Shown here: positions 54,975 through 64,000 of the stretch, in pieces
Numbering within the stretch: the first letter of the stretch is position 1
Layout of the letters: every line of letters starts with the position of its first letter
DNA from: Thiocystis violacea
GTDB taxonomy: Bacteria > Pseudomonadota > Gammaproteobacteria > Chromatiales > Chromatiaceae
Assembly (NCBI RefSeq): GCF_016583575.1
Contig: NZ_NRRG01000004.1
Location: 1-64,000 of the forward strand
DNA length: 64,000 nucleotides
Direction of reading: 5' to 3'
Notes under the pieces: model-generated
Told to the model about the DNA's origin: nothing
Seen by the model: only the letters and a program-made list of their open reading frames with translations
The model's database searches: none
Position numbers and translations under genes: made by a program

Positions 54975-56473
54975 TGCAAGCGAACCCCGTGCAAGCCACC
55001 CTGTCGGGTCTTCTGTCCCAGTTGTTGAGCGGCGGGACGGTCGAGGCCGGTGTGCTGGAATCGGTCGAGGGCGGTGATTTCGTCGAGTCGATGGCCGGCC
55101 AGCTCAAGGCCCTGATGATCCAGTGGGGCGAGGATCCGGACACGGTCGCGGCGATCGACAACGGGGCGCTGCTGAGTCAGTTTCTCGCGCTCGTGCAAGG
55201 GCAGGCGGTTCCGCTCGATGGCCATGTCCCGCTCGGGTTGGGCGTCATGGATGACAGCCTGACGACGCTCGCGGGAAGCCGGGACGGCTCCGAGACGGAT
55301 GCCGCCATTGACGAGACGGGCGATCGAACGAGCGGTTCACTCTGTTCCTTGCCATCCTTCGTCCTGGAGCAGTTGGCCGTATCGAACCAACTCGGCCGCG
55401 CGGATGCCCCGGCGTCGGGGTCGTCTTCGCTCGCCGATGGGTCGCGAGGGCTCGTAACCAACAGGTTCGACGCCGCCCTGGCCGCCGAGTGGTCGCCGAT
55501 CAGTCCCGAGGGTCTCTCGGAACCGGCCGCCGGATCGGCGGGAGCGGTTGGCGGCTTGACGGCCCTTCGACCGTGGCCGCAAGGACTCGTCACGAACAGG
55601 TTCGATGCCGCCCTGGCCGCCGAGGGGTCGCCGATCGGTCCCGAGGGTCTCTCGGAACCGGCCGCTGGATCGGCTGGCTCTGACGGCTCCCTGGGCTTGG
55701 AGATCATGGCCGCGGGGACGAGCGACGGCGACGAGGCGCTGGCGTCCTGGATCCTGAAATCGGTTCCCTCGGTTCTTGCGCCCGAGTTGGGCATGGGCTC
55801 ATCCTCCGAGCCGACGGGCACGCTGGATAGGCTCTCGGCCCAGGATGGGGGGACGTCGATCCGCGATTCGCTGCTGGCCTTCCTGATGAAAGGCGAGGTC
55901 CGGACGGGCCAGTCGGATGAGTCGGATCCGCTGTCGGATTCGCTGAACCCATCCCCCGAGCTTGGTCTCGCCGGCTCGGCACGGATCGCTCCCGCCGCGG
56001 TCGACTCCCCATCGGGTGGGGTCTCTGCCCGCTCCCTGGATCTGAGCGAATTGCTTCGACCCGGCGGCGAGACGCGCCTGGCGGAGCAACTGAAGTGGTT
56101 CCTGCGTGGCGGTGTCGAAGCGGCGGAAATGAAGCTGCATCCACCCAGTCTGGGGGCGTTGGACGTGCGGGTCTCCATGGACGGGGACCGGACCCAGGTT
56201 CAGTTCGTCTCTTCCCATCCAATCGTTCGGGAGGTGCTCGAGGCGGCCTTGCCCCGACTTCGCGAGGCGCTTGAGCGCGACGGGCTCTCGCTGGGCAACG
56301 TGTCGGTGTCGGATCGAAGCGCGGAAGGACGCGACGGGACGGATCGTGAGGCGCCGACGGGGAGGGGACACTGGCCGGCCGACACCGAGGAAGGCGGGCT
56401 CGAGGAGCCCGTCGGCTCGGTCGTCGACAGCACGCTGTCGGCGCTTGCGCGGCGACTCGATTTGTACATTTGA
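54971..56473 (+). CDS. fliK: Hook-length control protein FliK
   Basis: 500 residues from ATG 54971, overlapping the fliJ stop. The C-terminal FliK domain (about 360-460, LRPGGETRLAEQLKWFLRGGVEAAEMKLHPPSLGALDV) controls substrate switching through FlhB. The long low-complexity N-terminal ruler region includes a direct 45-residue duplication (NRFDAALAAE…EGLSEPAAGSAG, repeats at 55448 and 55583). Confidence 0.9.
   Translation: MMQANPVQATLSGLLSQLLSGGTVEAGVLESVEGGDFVESMAGQLKALMIQWGEDPDTVAAIDNGALLSQFLALVQGQAVPLDGHVPLGLGVMDDSLTTLAGSRDGSETDAAIDETGDRTSGSLCSLPSFVLEQLAVSNQLGRADAPASGSSSLADGSRGLVTNRFDAALAAEWSPISPEGLSEPAAGSAGAVGGLTALRPWPQGLVTNRFDAALAAEGSPIGPEGLSEPAAGSAGSDGSLGLEIMAAGTSDGDEALASWILKSVPSVLAPELGMGSSSEPTGTLDRLSAQDGGTSIRDSLLAFLMKGEVRTGQSDESDPLSDSLNPSPELGLAGSARIAPAAVDSPSGGVSARSLDLSELLRPGGETRLAEQLKWFLRGGVEAAEMKLHPPSLGALDVRVSMDGDRTQVQFVSSHPIVREVLEAALPRLREALERDGLSLGNVSVSDRSAEGRDGTDREAPTGRGHWPADTEEGGLEEPVGSVVDSTLSALARRLDLYI
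55448..55691 (+). repeat. 135-bp tandem duplication within fliK
   Basis: Copies begin at 55448 and 55583 (period 135 bp, 45 codons); about 100 bp of each is nearly identical, including the AGGTTCGA(C/T)GCCGCCCTGG stretch. In a molecular ruler protein, a length change of this kind could alter hook length. Confidence 0.85.
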
Positions 56474-56555
56474 TCCTGTATACATTCGATCCTGAATTCG
56501 GCAATCCTGGATTCACGGATCCCGACATTGGCGGCTGGTGCCGCGAGGATGAAAC

Positions 56556-57122
56556 ATGGCGGATAAGAAAAAAGCCGTAAAGACCGAAGCCGCGCCCGGA
56601 GAAAAGGCCCCGAGCAACAAACTGAAGTGGATCTTGTTAGGCTTGATCCTCTTGCTGGTGCTTGGGGGCGGGGGAGGCGCGGCCTATTATTTTCTGATCC
56701 ACAAGGCCGCCGATCCGGCCGAGGAGACGAGTGGCGAGGCGACCGAGGCCGAGGCGGAAGCCCCAGCCCATGCCCCGGCCCATGCCCCGGCCATCCCCGC
56801 GCAGGCGCCACTCATCTACCACAAGCTCGAGAACTTCACCGTCAACCTTGCCTCGCCTGGCCCCGTGCGTTTCCTGCGAACCAGCCTCAGCATCGTGACC
56901 CAGAACGAGGCCGTGATCGCGGCCCTGGACAAGCACATGCCGATGATCCGCAATGACGTTCTCGCGCTGCTGGCGTCCCAGGAATTCGCCGTCATCAATA
57001 CGGCGGATGGCAAGCAGGCCTTGCGCGAGCAGTTGAAGCAGACGATCACCGGACTCCTGGTCAAATCCGGCGAGCCTTCGGCGATCCAGGATGTCCTCTT
57101 CACCGATCTGGTCATGCAATAG
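56556..57122 (+). CDS. fliL: Flagellar basal body-associated protein FliL
   Basis: 188 residues. A membrane helix at about 29-50 (WILLGLILLLVLGGGGGAAYYFLI) after a basic N-terminus, an Ala/Pro-rich linker and a stomatin/SPFH-like periplasmic domain (FTVNLASPGPVRFLRTSLSIV…DVLFTDLVMQ). It surrounds the stator and stabilises torque. The linker is unusually Ala/Pro/His-rich. Confidence 0.94.
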   Translation: MADKKKAVKTEAAPGEKAPSNKLKWILLGLILLLVLGGGGGAAYYFLIHKAADPAEETSGEATEAEAEAPAHAPAHAPAIPAQAPLIYHKLENFTVNLASPGPVRFLRTSLSIVTQNEAVIAALDKHMPMIRNDVLALLASQEFAVINTADGKQALREQLKQTITGLLVKSGEPSAIQDVLFTDLVMQ

Positions 57123-57130
57123 GTCGCCCC

Positions 57131-58108
57131 GTGGCCCAGCAATCCGATATTCTGAGTCAGGACGAGATCGACGCGCTGCTGCACGGGGTCGATAGCGGGG
57201 ACGTGGATACGGACGCCAATCCCTTTCCCCCGGACGGACGGGCGCGCGCCTACGATTTCGCCACCCAGGACCGCATCGTCCGCGGCCGGATGCCGACGCT
57301 CGACATGATCAACGAGCGCTTCGCCCGCTATCTGCGGATCCATCTGTTCAACCTGCTGCGCCGCTCCTGCGAGATCTCGGTCATCGGCGCGCGCGTCACC
57401 AAGTTCTCCGAGTATCTGCACTCGCTCTATGTGCCGACCAGTCTGAACCTGGTGCGGGTTCCGCCGCTCCATGGAACGGCGCTGTTCGTGTTCGATCCCA
57501 AGCTGGTGTTCGGTCTGGTCGACAATTTTTTCGGTGGCGATGGGCGCTACTATTCACGCATCGAGGGACGTGACTTCACGCCCATGGAGATGCGGGTCAT
57601 CAAGAATCTGCTCGACGCGGCCTTCGATGACATGCAGAAGGCCTGGGAGCCGGTGATGCATCTGGACTTCGAGTTCATCAACGCGGAGGTGAACCCGCAG
57701 TTCGCCAATATCGTGAGTCCGACCGAGATCGTCGTCATCAACGACTTCCATATCGAACTGGAGGGCGGGGGCGGCAATCTGCATGTCACCCTGCCCTATT
57801 CGATGATCGAGCCGATTCGCGAGATTCTGGACACGGGGCTTCAGTCCGACCGCAGCGGCGTGGACAAGCGCTGGCAAAGCGCGATGGAGGAAGAGATTCC
57901 GTTCGCCGAGGTTGAAATCAGTTCGATGCTGACCGAAACCACCCTGACGATCGAGCGGCTCCTCGATTTGCGCCCTGGGGATATCATCCCGGTCGTTCTG
58001 CCCGAGACGGTGCTGCTCCAGGTCGAGGACATTGCCCTCTTCCGGGGCCAGTTCGGCGTGTCCAATGGGGTCAACGCCATCAAAATCCTGGAATACATCA
58101 AGCATTAG
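57131..58108 (+). CDS. fliM: Flagellar motor switch protein FliM
   Basis: 325 residues, GTG start at 57131. The N-terminal CheY-binding motif ILSQDEIDALLHGV is at about 7-20, the CheC-like middle domain follows (RYLRIHLFNLLRRSC…) and the C-terminal SpoA-like domain ends at about 320. It forms the C ring with FliG and FliN and switches rotation. Confidence 0.96.
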   Translation: MAQQSDILSQDEIDALLHGVDSGDVDTDANPFPPDGRARAYDFATQDRIVRGRMPTLDMINERFARYLRIHLFNLLRRSCEISVIGARVTKFSEYLHSLYVPTSLNLVRVPPLHGTALFVFDPKLVFGLVDNFFGGDGRYYSRIEGRDFTPMEMRVIKNLLDAAFDDMQKAWEPVMHLDFEFINAEVNPQFANIVSPTEIVVINDFHIELEGGGGNLHVTLPYSMIEPIREILDTGLQSDRSGVDKRWQSAMEEEIPFAEVEISSMLTETTLTIERLLDLRPGDIIPVVLPETVLLQVEDIALFRGQFGVSNGVNAIKILEYIKH

Positions 58109-58165
58109 CACGCGGCGAGAAGACTGGTCGCGATAACGATACCTATCACTGGAGCGAGGAATCCA

Positions 58166-58612
58166 ATGGCCGAGGATCCGAACGACGGCATCGCCGATGC
58201 CTGGGCCGCCGCCCTTGAGGAACAGAAGGAGACCGAGTCCGCGGCGCACGCCCCTTCGGGCGCGCCCCGTGAGTCGGCGAGAGACGGCGCGAGCCAGGCC
58301 CGGCCCTTGCATCCCGAGGATTTCTCCGGGCTCCAGCCGGGCACCCCGTCCGACGTCAATCTCAACATGGTCCTGGACGTTCCGGTCACCATCGCGATGG
58401 AGATCGGCCGTACCCGTATTCCGATCCGCAATCTCTTGCAGTTGAATCAGGGCTCGGTGGTCGAGTTGGATCGGCTCGCCGGCGAACCCCTGGACGTCCT
58501 GGTAAACGGCACACTGATCGCCCACGGCGAGGTGGTGGTGGTCAACGAGAAATTCGGCATCCGCCTGACCGATGTCATCAGCCCGAGCGAGCGGGTGCGG
58601 AAGCTGCGGTAA
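58166..58612 (+). CDS. fliN: Flagellar motor switch protein FliN
   Basis: 148 residues. The SpoA domain is at about 70-145 (LDVPVTIAMEIGRTRIPIRNLLQLNQGSVVELDRLAGEPLDVLVNG), after a variable acidic N-terminus. It completes the C ring. Its stop overlaps fliO by one base (TAATG). Confidence 0.95.
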   Translation: MAEDPNDGIADAWAAALEEQKETESAAHAPSGAPRESARDGASQARPLHPEDFSGLQPGTPSDVNLNMVLDVPVTIAMEIGRTRIPIRNLLQLNQGSVVELDRLAGEPLDVLVNGTLIAHGEVVVVNEKFGIRLTDVISPSERVRKLR

Positions 58613-59058
58613 TGATGACTCCGCGCCCGGCATTGGCCCCCTGGGTGACTACTCTCACGTTCCTGCTGCTCGCTGGCCCACGCGCCCTGGCGGCTGAAGC
58701 GGAGTCGGCGGCGCCAGGCGCTCCCCTGGCGGCCGGTTATCTGTCTCAGTTGTTGGGTGGCCTGGTCCTGGTGATTCTGGCGATCGTCATCCTGGCCTGG
58801 TTTCTGCGACGTGTTCCAGGCATCGCCGGCCAGGGCCAGACGGCCATCCAGATCCTCGCCGTGCGCGCGATCGGGACGCGCGAGCGTCTGATGCTGGTCC
58901 AGGTCGGCGAGGAGCAAATCCTGATCGGAGTCACGGCGACCGGCGTGCGCCATCTGCACACCCTCGGGAGGCGCGTGGAACTGGCGGCGGAGGAACCCTG
59001 GCCGGGCGACTTCGCCAGTCTTCTCAAGCACTTCAAGTCGGGTGGTTCCAGGCGATGA
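58612..59058 (+). CDS. fliO: Flagellar export assembly protein FliO
   Basis: 148 residues. A signal-like N-terminus, then one membrane segment at about 48-68 ([19 protein letters not shown]), and a cytosolic domain with [21 protein letters not shown], typical of FliO. It assists FliP ring assembly. Overlaps fliN and fliP. Confidence 0.88.
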   Translation: MMTPRPALAPWVTTLTFLLLAGPRALAAEAESAAPGAPLAAGYLSQLLGGLVLVILAIVILAWFLRRVPGIAGQGQTAIQILAVRAIGTRERLMLVQVGEEQILIGVTATGVRHLHTLGRRVELAAEEPWPGDFASLLKHFKSGGSRR

Positions 59059-59804
59059 CTGGGCTGGCGCGTCAGGGGTTGCTGCTCATCGGCCTGCTTC
59101 TGCCCGGCCTGGTCGCGGCCCAGATCGGCGGGCTGAATGCCGTGACCGTCACGGCCGCGCCGGATGGTGGACAGGTGTATTCGGTCACCCTCCAGATCCT
59201 CATCCTCATGACCCTGCTGACGCTGCTGCCGTCGGCCCTCATCATGATGACCTCCTTCACCCGCATCATCATCGTCCTGGGCATTTTGCGTCAGGGCTTG
59301 GGGACGTCCCAGACGCCCTCCAATCAGATTTTGCTCGGACTGGCCTTTTTTCTGACCCTGTTCGTGATGGCGCCGATTTTGCAGGAAATCCATGACAGCG
59401 CCATCAAACCCTACATGGAGGAGAAACTCGGTACCGAGGAGGCCCTGGCCAAGGCGGTCAAGCCGCTGCGGACCTTCATGCTGGCGCAGACCCGCGAATC
59501 GGACCTGGCGCTCTTCGCCGAGATTCGGGGTCTCGATGGGTTCGACTCCCCCGATGACATTCCGCTCACTCTCCTGGTGCCGTCATTCGTGATCAGCGAG
59601 TTGAAAACCGCCTTCCAGATCGGTTTCCTGATCCTGATCCCGTTTCTGATCATCGACATGGTGGTGGCCAGCGTGCTGATGTCCATGGGTATGATGATGC
59701 TGTCGCCGATGATCATTTCGCTGCCCTTCAAGCTCATGCTGTTCGTCCTGGTCGACGGATGGTCCCTGCTGCTGGGTACCCTGGCCCGGAGCTTCTACAC
59801 CTGA
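59055..59804 (+). CDS. fliP: Flagellar export gate protein FliP
   Basis: 249 residues. A cleavable signal peptide ([13 protein letters not shown]) and four membrane segments ([96 protein letters not shown]). FliP forms the export gate with FliQ and FliR. Confidence 0.96.
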   Translation: MTGLARQGLLLIGLLLPGLVAAQIGGLNAVTVTAAPDGGQVYSVTLQILILMTLLTLLPSALIMMTSFTRIIIVLGILRQGLGTSQTPSNQILLGLAFFLTLFVMAPILQEIHDSAIKPYMEEKLGTEEALAKAVKPLRTFMLAQTRESDLALFAEIRGLDGFDSPDDIPLTLLVPSFVISELKTAFQIGFLILIPFLIIDMVVASVLMSMGMMMLSPMIISLPFKLMLFVLVDGWSLLLGTLARSFYT

Positions 59805-59815
59805 GGAGAATGACG

Positions 59816-60085
59816 ATGACGCCTGAAATGGTGCTGGATATCGGCCGGGAGGCGGGCGAGGTCATCCTGCTCTTGGCCGCGCCGCCCCTGCTGACGGGGC
59901 TGATCGTGGGTCTGGCGATCAGTCTGCTGCAGGCGGCGACCCAGATCCAGGAGATGACGCTGACCTTCATCCCCAAGCTGATCGCCGTCGGCGGATCCCT
60001 GATTCTCGCCGGGCACTGGATGCTCGCGCTCATCACGGAATACATTATTCGATTGTACGAGAGCATCCCGGCTCTGATCGGTTGA
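59816..60085 (+). CDS. fliQ: Flagellar export gate protein FliQ
   Basis: 89 residues from ATG 59816, preceded by GAGGAGAA. Two hydrophobic hairpin helices (ILLLAAPPLLTGLIVGLAISLLQ and LIAVGGSLILAGHWMLALI) as in FliQ. Part of the FliPQR complex. Confidence 0.95.
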   Translation: MTPEMVLDIGREAGEVILLLAAPPLLTGLIVGLAISLLQAATQIQEMTLTFIPKLIAVGGSLILAGHWMLALITEYIIRLYESIPALIG

Positions 60086-60166
60086 GGGAATGGATGGCTT
60101 TGGCGATGGCCAGACGCTTGGGTCGGAACGGCGAAGTGACCAAGGTCGTCACGCGGGATCGGCCCG

Positions 60167-60940
60167 ATGAATTTCGAGGCGGATGACATCCTGCGTTGGG
60201 CCAGTGCCCTGGTCTGGCCCTTCGTGCGCATCAGCGCCCTGCTGCTGGTCGCGCCGATCTTCGGTGCCCGCAACGTCAACGTGCGGGCACGGCTGGCGAT
60301 GGGATTCCTGCTCGCGCTGCTGGTCGCGCCGCTTTTGCCCGAGCCGCCCGCGGTCGATCCGCTCAGTCTGGGCGGCTTCGTGGTCGTCATCCATCAGGCC
60401 TTGATCGGGATCGCCATGGGCTTCGTGCTGGTGATGGTTTTCTCGGCCATCACCCAGGCGGGCGAGGCCGTCGCCCTCTCGATGGGTCTCGGATTCGCCT
60501 CGGCCATCGATCCGGTCGGCGGCGTGCAGGTGCCCATGGTGTCTCAGTATTTCACCATCCTGGCGATCCTCATCTTTCTCGCCCTGAACGGACATCTGGT
60601 ATTGATCCATCTCCTGCTGCGCAGTTTCGAGACCCTGCCGGTGGCGGCCGGGGGACTGACGCCCGACGACCTCTGGGCCATCCTGGGCTTTGGCAGCACC
60701 ATGTTCGCCGGCGGCCTGCTGATCGCCCTGCCGGCGGTCGCGTCCCTGCTCCTGGTCAACCTGGCGATGGGCGTGATCACCCGCGCGGCACCCCAGCTCA
60801 ATATCTTCGCCATTGGATTTCCGCTTACCCTCCTCGCCGGCTTCATGATCGTCCTGCTGACGCTGCCCAGTCTGACGACCCGTATCGGGGAGTTGCTCAT
60901 GTCCGCCTTCCCGCTGATCGAGCGGCTCACGAGGGCCTGA
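60167..60940 (+). CDS. fliR: Flagellar export gate protein FliR
   Basis: 257 residues, six hydrophobic segments (VWPFVRISALLLVAPIFG; MGFLLALLVAPLLPE; QALIGIAMGFVLVMVFSAI; FTILAILIFLALNGHLVLIHLL; GFGSTMFAGGLLIALPAVASLLLVNL; IGFPLTLLAGFMIVLLTLP). FliPQR core. Its stop is one base before flhB. Confidence 0.95.
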   Translation: MNFEADDILRWASALVWPFVRISALLLVAPIFGARNVNVRARLAMGFLLALLVAPLLPEPPAVDPLSLGGFVVVIHQALIGIAMGFVLVMVFSAITQAGEAVALSMGLGFASAIDPVGGVQVPMVSQYFTILAILIFLALNGHLVLIHLLLRSFETLPVAAGGLTPDDLWAILGFGSTMFAGGLLIALPAVASLLLVNLAMGVITRAAPQLNIFAIGFPLTLLAGFMIVLLTLPSLTTRIGELLMSAFPLIERLTRA

Positions 60941-60941
60941 A

Positions 60942-62087
60942 ATGGCCGAGAACGAGAATGGCCAGGAACGCTCCGAGCAACCGACCGGCAAGCGGCTGCG
61001 CGAGTCCAGGGAAAAGGGTCAGATCGCTCGCTCGCGCGAGTTCAATACCTTCGTGATGCTGATCACGGGGGGCGCCTTCCTGCTCTTCCAGGGTGGCGGC
61101 ATGGCCGAGCAATTAGCGGCCCTGGTGGTGGATGGCTGGACCCTGGAGCGGGGCCTGATCTTCGATCCAGGTCTCTTGATGCCCCATCTTCGGGATCTGA
61201 TCGGGCGCGCGCTCCTCATCCTGGTGCCCTTGTTCATCGTGCTGACGGTGGTCGCGCTCCTGGGGCCGATCCTGATTGGCGGCGCCAATTTCAGCACCAA
61301 GGCGTTCGCGCCCAAGTTCTCCAAGCTGAATCCAATCACGGGGATCAAACGGGTTGTTTCCGTGCAGGGCCTGATGGAACTGGTAAAGGGATTGGGTAAG
61401 TTCTTCCTGGTCGGTATCGTCGCCGTGCTGGCGATCAAGTCGATCTGGGGTAGTCTGCTTGGTCTGGGCGAGATGCCGGTGGAACAGGCCATCGTCCAGA
61501 CCGCCCACATGGCCGCCTGGCTGTTCCTTGTCGCCTCCTCGGCATTGCTGCTGGTGGCCTTGATCGATGCGCCCTTTCAGATCTGGAATCACCAGAAACA
61601 ACTGCGCATGACGCTCCAGGAGATCAAGGACGAGTTTAAGGAAACCGAGGGCAAGCCCGAGGTCAAGGGTCGCATTCGCCAGATGCAGCATGAGATGTCC
61701 CGTCGCCGGATGATGGCGGAGGTGCCCAAGGCGGATGTGGTGATCACCAATCCGACCCATTACGCGGTCGCGATCAGCTATCAGCCCGCGACCATGCGCG
61801 CCCCCAGGCTCCTGGCCAAGGGCACCGACGCGGTTGCGGCGGCCATCCGCGAGCTGGCCGAGGAACATCGGATCACCCGGGTCGAGGCCCCGCGCGTGGC
61901 GCGTGCCATCTACTTCACGACCGAGCTGAATCAGGAGATCCCTGGGGGGCTGTTCGTCGCCGTCGCCCGGATCCTGGCCTACGTCTATCAGCTCAAGCGC
62001 GAGGACCAGGACGCCGAACTGCCCACCGAGCTGCCGGTTCCCGAGGAGTACCTCGATCCCCGCGCCGCGCCCCGGGGCCGGAGGTAG
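60942..62087 (+). CDS. flhB: Flagellar export switch protein FlhB
   Basis: 381 residues. Four membrane segments, then the autocleaving cytosolic domain with NPTH at 270-273 (VVITNPTHYAVAI). The cut allows the switch from hook to filament substrates in response to FliK. Follows fliR by one base. Confidence 0.96.
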   Translation: MAENENGQERSEQPTGKRLRESREKGQIARSREFNTFVMLITGGAFLLFQGGGMAEQLAALVVDGWTLERGLIFDPGLLMPHLRDLIGRALLILVPLFIVLTVVALLGPILIGGANFSTKAFAPKFSKLNPITGIKRVVSVQGLMELVKGLGKFFLVGIVAVLAIKSIWGSLLGLGEMPVEQAIVQTAHMAAWLFLVASSALLLVALIDAPFQIWNHQKQLRMTLQEIKDEFKETEGKPEVKGRIRQMQHEMSRRRMMAEVPKADVVITNPTHYAVAISYQPATMRAPRLLAKGTDAVAAAIRELAEEHRITRVEAPRVARAIYFTTELNQEIPGGLFVAVARILAYVYQLKREDQDAELPTELPVPEEYLDPRAAPRGRR

Positions 62088-62092
62088 CGCCG

Positions 62093-64000
62093 ATGGCCAG
62101 TCTCTCGGAGCGTTTGGCCGGAATCGGCCGAATGGGGCTCGTCACGCCCGTGGTGTTGGTGGCCTTGCTGGCGATGCTGGTGCTGCCGCTGCCGCCCTTC
62201 GTGCTCGACCTCCTCTTCACCTTCAATATCGCCCTGTCGCTGATCGTGGTCATGGTGGCCGTCTATACGCCACGGCCGGTCGATTTCGCCGCTTTTCCAA
62301 CCGTGATCCTGCTGGCGACCCTGCTGCGTCTGGCGCTGAACGTGGCCTCGACCCGGGTGATCCTGCTCCACGGCGGCGACGGAACAGAGGCGGCCGGTCA
62401 GGTGATCGAGGCCTTCGGCGAATTCGTCCTCGGGGGTAATTTCGCCATCGGTCTGGTGGTCTTCACCATCCTGGTCATCATCAACTTCGTGGTGGTCACC
62501 AAGGGCGCGGGCCGGGTGTCGGAGGTGAGCGCGCGCTTCACCCTGGACGCCATGCCCGGCAAGCAGATGGCGATCGACGCCGATCTGAACGCGGGCCTGA
62601 TCTCCCAGGAAGAGGCCCGCAAGCGGCGCGAGGACGTGGCCCAGGAGGCGGACTTCTACGGCTCCATGGATGGCGCCAGCAAGTTCGTGCGTGGTGACGC
62701 GGTCGCCGGCATTCTCATCCTCTTCATCAATATCCTGGGCGGCATCATCATCGGAACCACCCAGCACGGCATGACCTTCGCCGATGCCGCCGATGTCTAT
62801 GTCCTGCTGAGCATCGGCGACGGACTGGTCGCTCAGCTGCCGGCGCTGCTCCTCTCGTCCGCGACCGCCATCATCGTCACCCGCACCACGACCTCCCAGG
62901 ACATGGGGACGCAGGTCTTCGCGCAGATGTTTTCCAATCCGCGCGTGCTCTACATCGCGGGTGGCGTCATCGGTATCCTGGGCCTGATACCGGGGATGCC
63001 CAATCTGGTGTTCCTCGGTCTCTCCTCCATGCTCCTTGGCGCCGGCTATTCGATCGGGCGTAAACCACCCGCGCCCAGCCCGGATGTCCTGGAACGACTG
63101 CCCGATGGGTTGGAGCTGCCGGCGCCGGAGGATCGGGATCTCTCCTGGGAGGATGTGCCTCCGGTGGATCTGGTCTCGCTTGAGGTTGGTTACCGGCTGA
63201 TCCCGCTGGTCGACCGCACCCAGGACGGCCAGCTCATGCCACGCATCAAGGGCATCCGACGCAAGCTCTCGCAGGAGTTCGGCTTTCTGATCCAGCCGGT
63301 GCATATCCGCGACAATCTGGAACTGGGGCCGAATCATTACCGCATCGCCCTGCTGGGCGTGACCGCCGCCGAGGCCGAGGTCTTTCCGGATCGGGATCTG
63401 GCGATCAATCCCGGACAGGTGTTCGGGACCGTGGAGGGCACCCCGACCAAGGATCCCACCTTCAATCTGGACGCGCTCTGGATCGACCCGGCCAATCGCG
63501 ACTCGGCTCAGGCGGCCGGCTATACGGTGGTGGATGCCGCGACCGTGATCGCCACCCATCTCTCGCAGATCTTTCGCGAGAACGCCCATCGGCTGATCGG
63601 ACACGAGGAGGTTCAGCACCTGCTCGACCAGCTTTCGCGACGTTCGCCCAAGCTGGTCGAGAATCTGCTCTCGTCCAAGTCGATCTCGCTCGGCATCGTG
63701 CTCAAGGTGCTCCAGAACCTGCTGGCGGAGCAGGTCTCGATCCGGGATCTGCGCACGATCGCCGAAATCTTGGCGGAACGCGCCCCAAAGAGTCAGGATC
63801 CCGCCACCCTGACCGCCTCGGTACGGATCGCCCTGGCTCGCTCGATCGTGCAGGATCTGGTGGGTCCGGATGACGAGCTGCCGCTCATCGCCCTGGATCC
63901 GTCACTGGAGCAACTTTTGCATAAGTCACTGCAAGGCAGTCAGGGCGAAACCATCGGTATCGAGCCCGGCCTGGCGGAGCGGGTCCAGCGCACGGTGACC
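62093..64000 (+). CDS. flhA: Flagellar export gate protein FlhA (runs off the window)
   Basis: 636 codons are visible from ATG 62093 with no stop; the family is about 690 residues, so only the last 50 or so are missing. Membrane domain about 15-320 (VVLVALLAMLVLPLPPFVLDLLF; FNIALSLIVVMVAVYTP; LATLLRLALNVASTRVIL, with the FHIPEP-type region GEFVLGGNFAIGLVVF). Its cytosolic domain (about 330 on) docks export chaperones. It closes the core export operon here. Confidence 0.95.
   Translation, partial: MASLSERLAGIGRMGLVTPVVLVALLAMLVLPLPPFVLDLLFTFNIALSLIVVMVAVYTPRPVDFAAFPTVILLATLLRLALNVASTRVILLHGGDGTEAAGQVIEAFGEFVLGGNFAIGLVVFTILVIINFVVVTKGAGRVSEVSARFTLDAMPGKQMAIDADLNAGLISQEEARKRREDVAQEADFYGSMDGASKFVRGDAVAGILILFINILGGIIIGTTQHGMTFADAADVYVLLSIGDGLVAQLPALLLSSATAIIVTRTTTSQDMGTQVFAQMFSNPRVLYIAGGVIGILGLIPGMPNLVFLGLSSMLLGAGYSIGRKPPAPSPDVLERLPDGLELPAPEDRDLSWEDVPPVDLVSLEVGYRLIPLVDRTQDGQLMPRIKGIRRKLSQEFGFLIQPVHIRDNLELGPNHYRIALLGVTAAEAEVFPDRDLAINPGQVFGTVEGTPTKDPTFNLDALWIDPANRDSAQAAGYTVVDAATVIATHLSQIFRENAHRLIGHEEVQHLLDQLSRRSPKLVENLLSSKSISLGIVLKVLQNLLAEQVSIRDLRTIAEILAERAPKSQDPATLTASVRIALARSIVQDLVGPDDELPLIALDPSLEQLLHKSLQGSQGETIGIEPGLAERVQRTVT

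Noticed and set aside
61988-63619. 543-residue minus-strand ORF antisense to flhA
   Set aside because: Low-complexity, His/Asp-rich shadow; flhA is clear on the plus strand.

Overview
The window is a GC-rich chromosomal segment. The gene order recN-nadK / hrcA-grpE-dnaK-dnaJ-dapB, followed by flagellar stator genes and a full fliE-to-flhA operon with sigma-54 control, points to a motile gammaproteobacterium. A member of the Chromatiales/Chromatiaceae type is my best guess; no single marker in the window proves it.

Region 1 (about 1-9,020) is accessory and partly decayed. It holds a truncated dynamin-like GTPase, a dead IS5-family insertion, a stretch of broken coding sequence, an NADPH:quinone-type oxidoreductase, a frameshifted replication-type (RepA/AAA) ATPase with an iteron-plus-AT-palindrome block upstream that looks like an origin, and a complete IS21-family element (6401-8597) with 5-bp target duplications.

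Region 2 (about 9,047-21,365) is a 12.3-kb integrative element inserted into the anticodon loop of tRNA-Lys(UUU). The intact tRNA (21322-21397, minus strand) has its 3' half supplied by the element, and the displaced original 3' half lies at 9020-9067, each with its own terminator. Cargo in order: tyrosine integrase, unknown protein, AlpA/excisionase-like protein, several small overlapping genes, TOPRIM primase, DUF927 helicase, more unknown genes, a Mor-type phage transcription activator, a Mu I-like prohead protease and a tandem-CAP-domain protein. There is no terminase, portal, capsid or tail gene, so the element resembles a satellite that replicates itself and may act on a Mu-type helper's capsid. 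A 59-bp (about 94-bp with flanks) inverted repeat built of 9-mers brackets the DUF927 gene, a 21-bp palindrome follows the Mor-like gene, and four 56-bp tandem repeats lie next to the right attachment site.

Region 3 (about 21,400-44,850) is core chromosome: class V aminotransferase, L,D-transpeptidase lipoprotein, patatin, Lrp-family regulator, leuA, two paralogous HD-GYP phosphodiesterases around a STAS protein, recN, nadK, the heat-shock operon (perfect CIRCE overlapping a sigma-70 promoter before hrcA, sigma-32-like promoter before dnaK), dapB, an orphan ZorA/ZorB-like motor pair, and motA-motB.

Region 4 (about 44,850-64,000) is a motility regulon: HDOD protein, ComFB-like protein, atypical PilZ-type protein, FleQ-type sigma-54 activator, then a well-formed -24/-12 promoter and fliEFGHIJKLMNOPQR-flhB-flhA, with flhA running off the window. 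HD-GYP, PilZ-like and FleQ genes suggest c-di-GMP control of the flagellar system.
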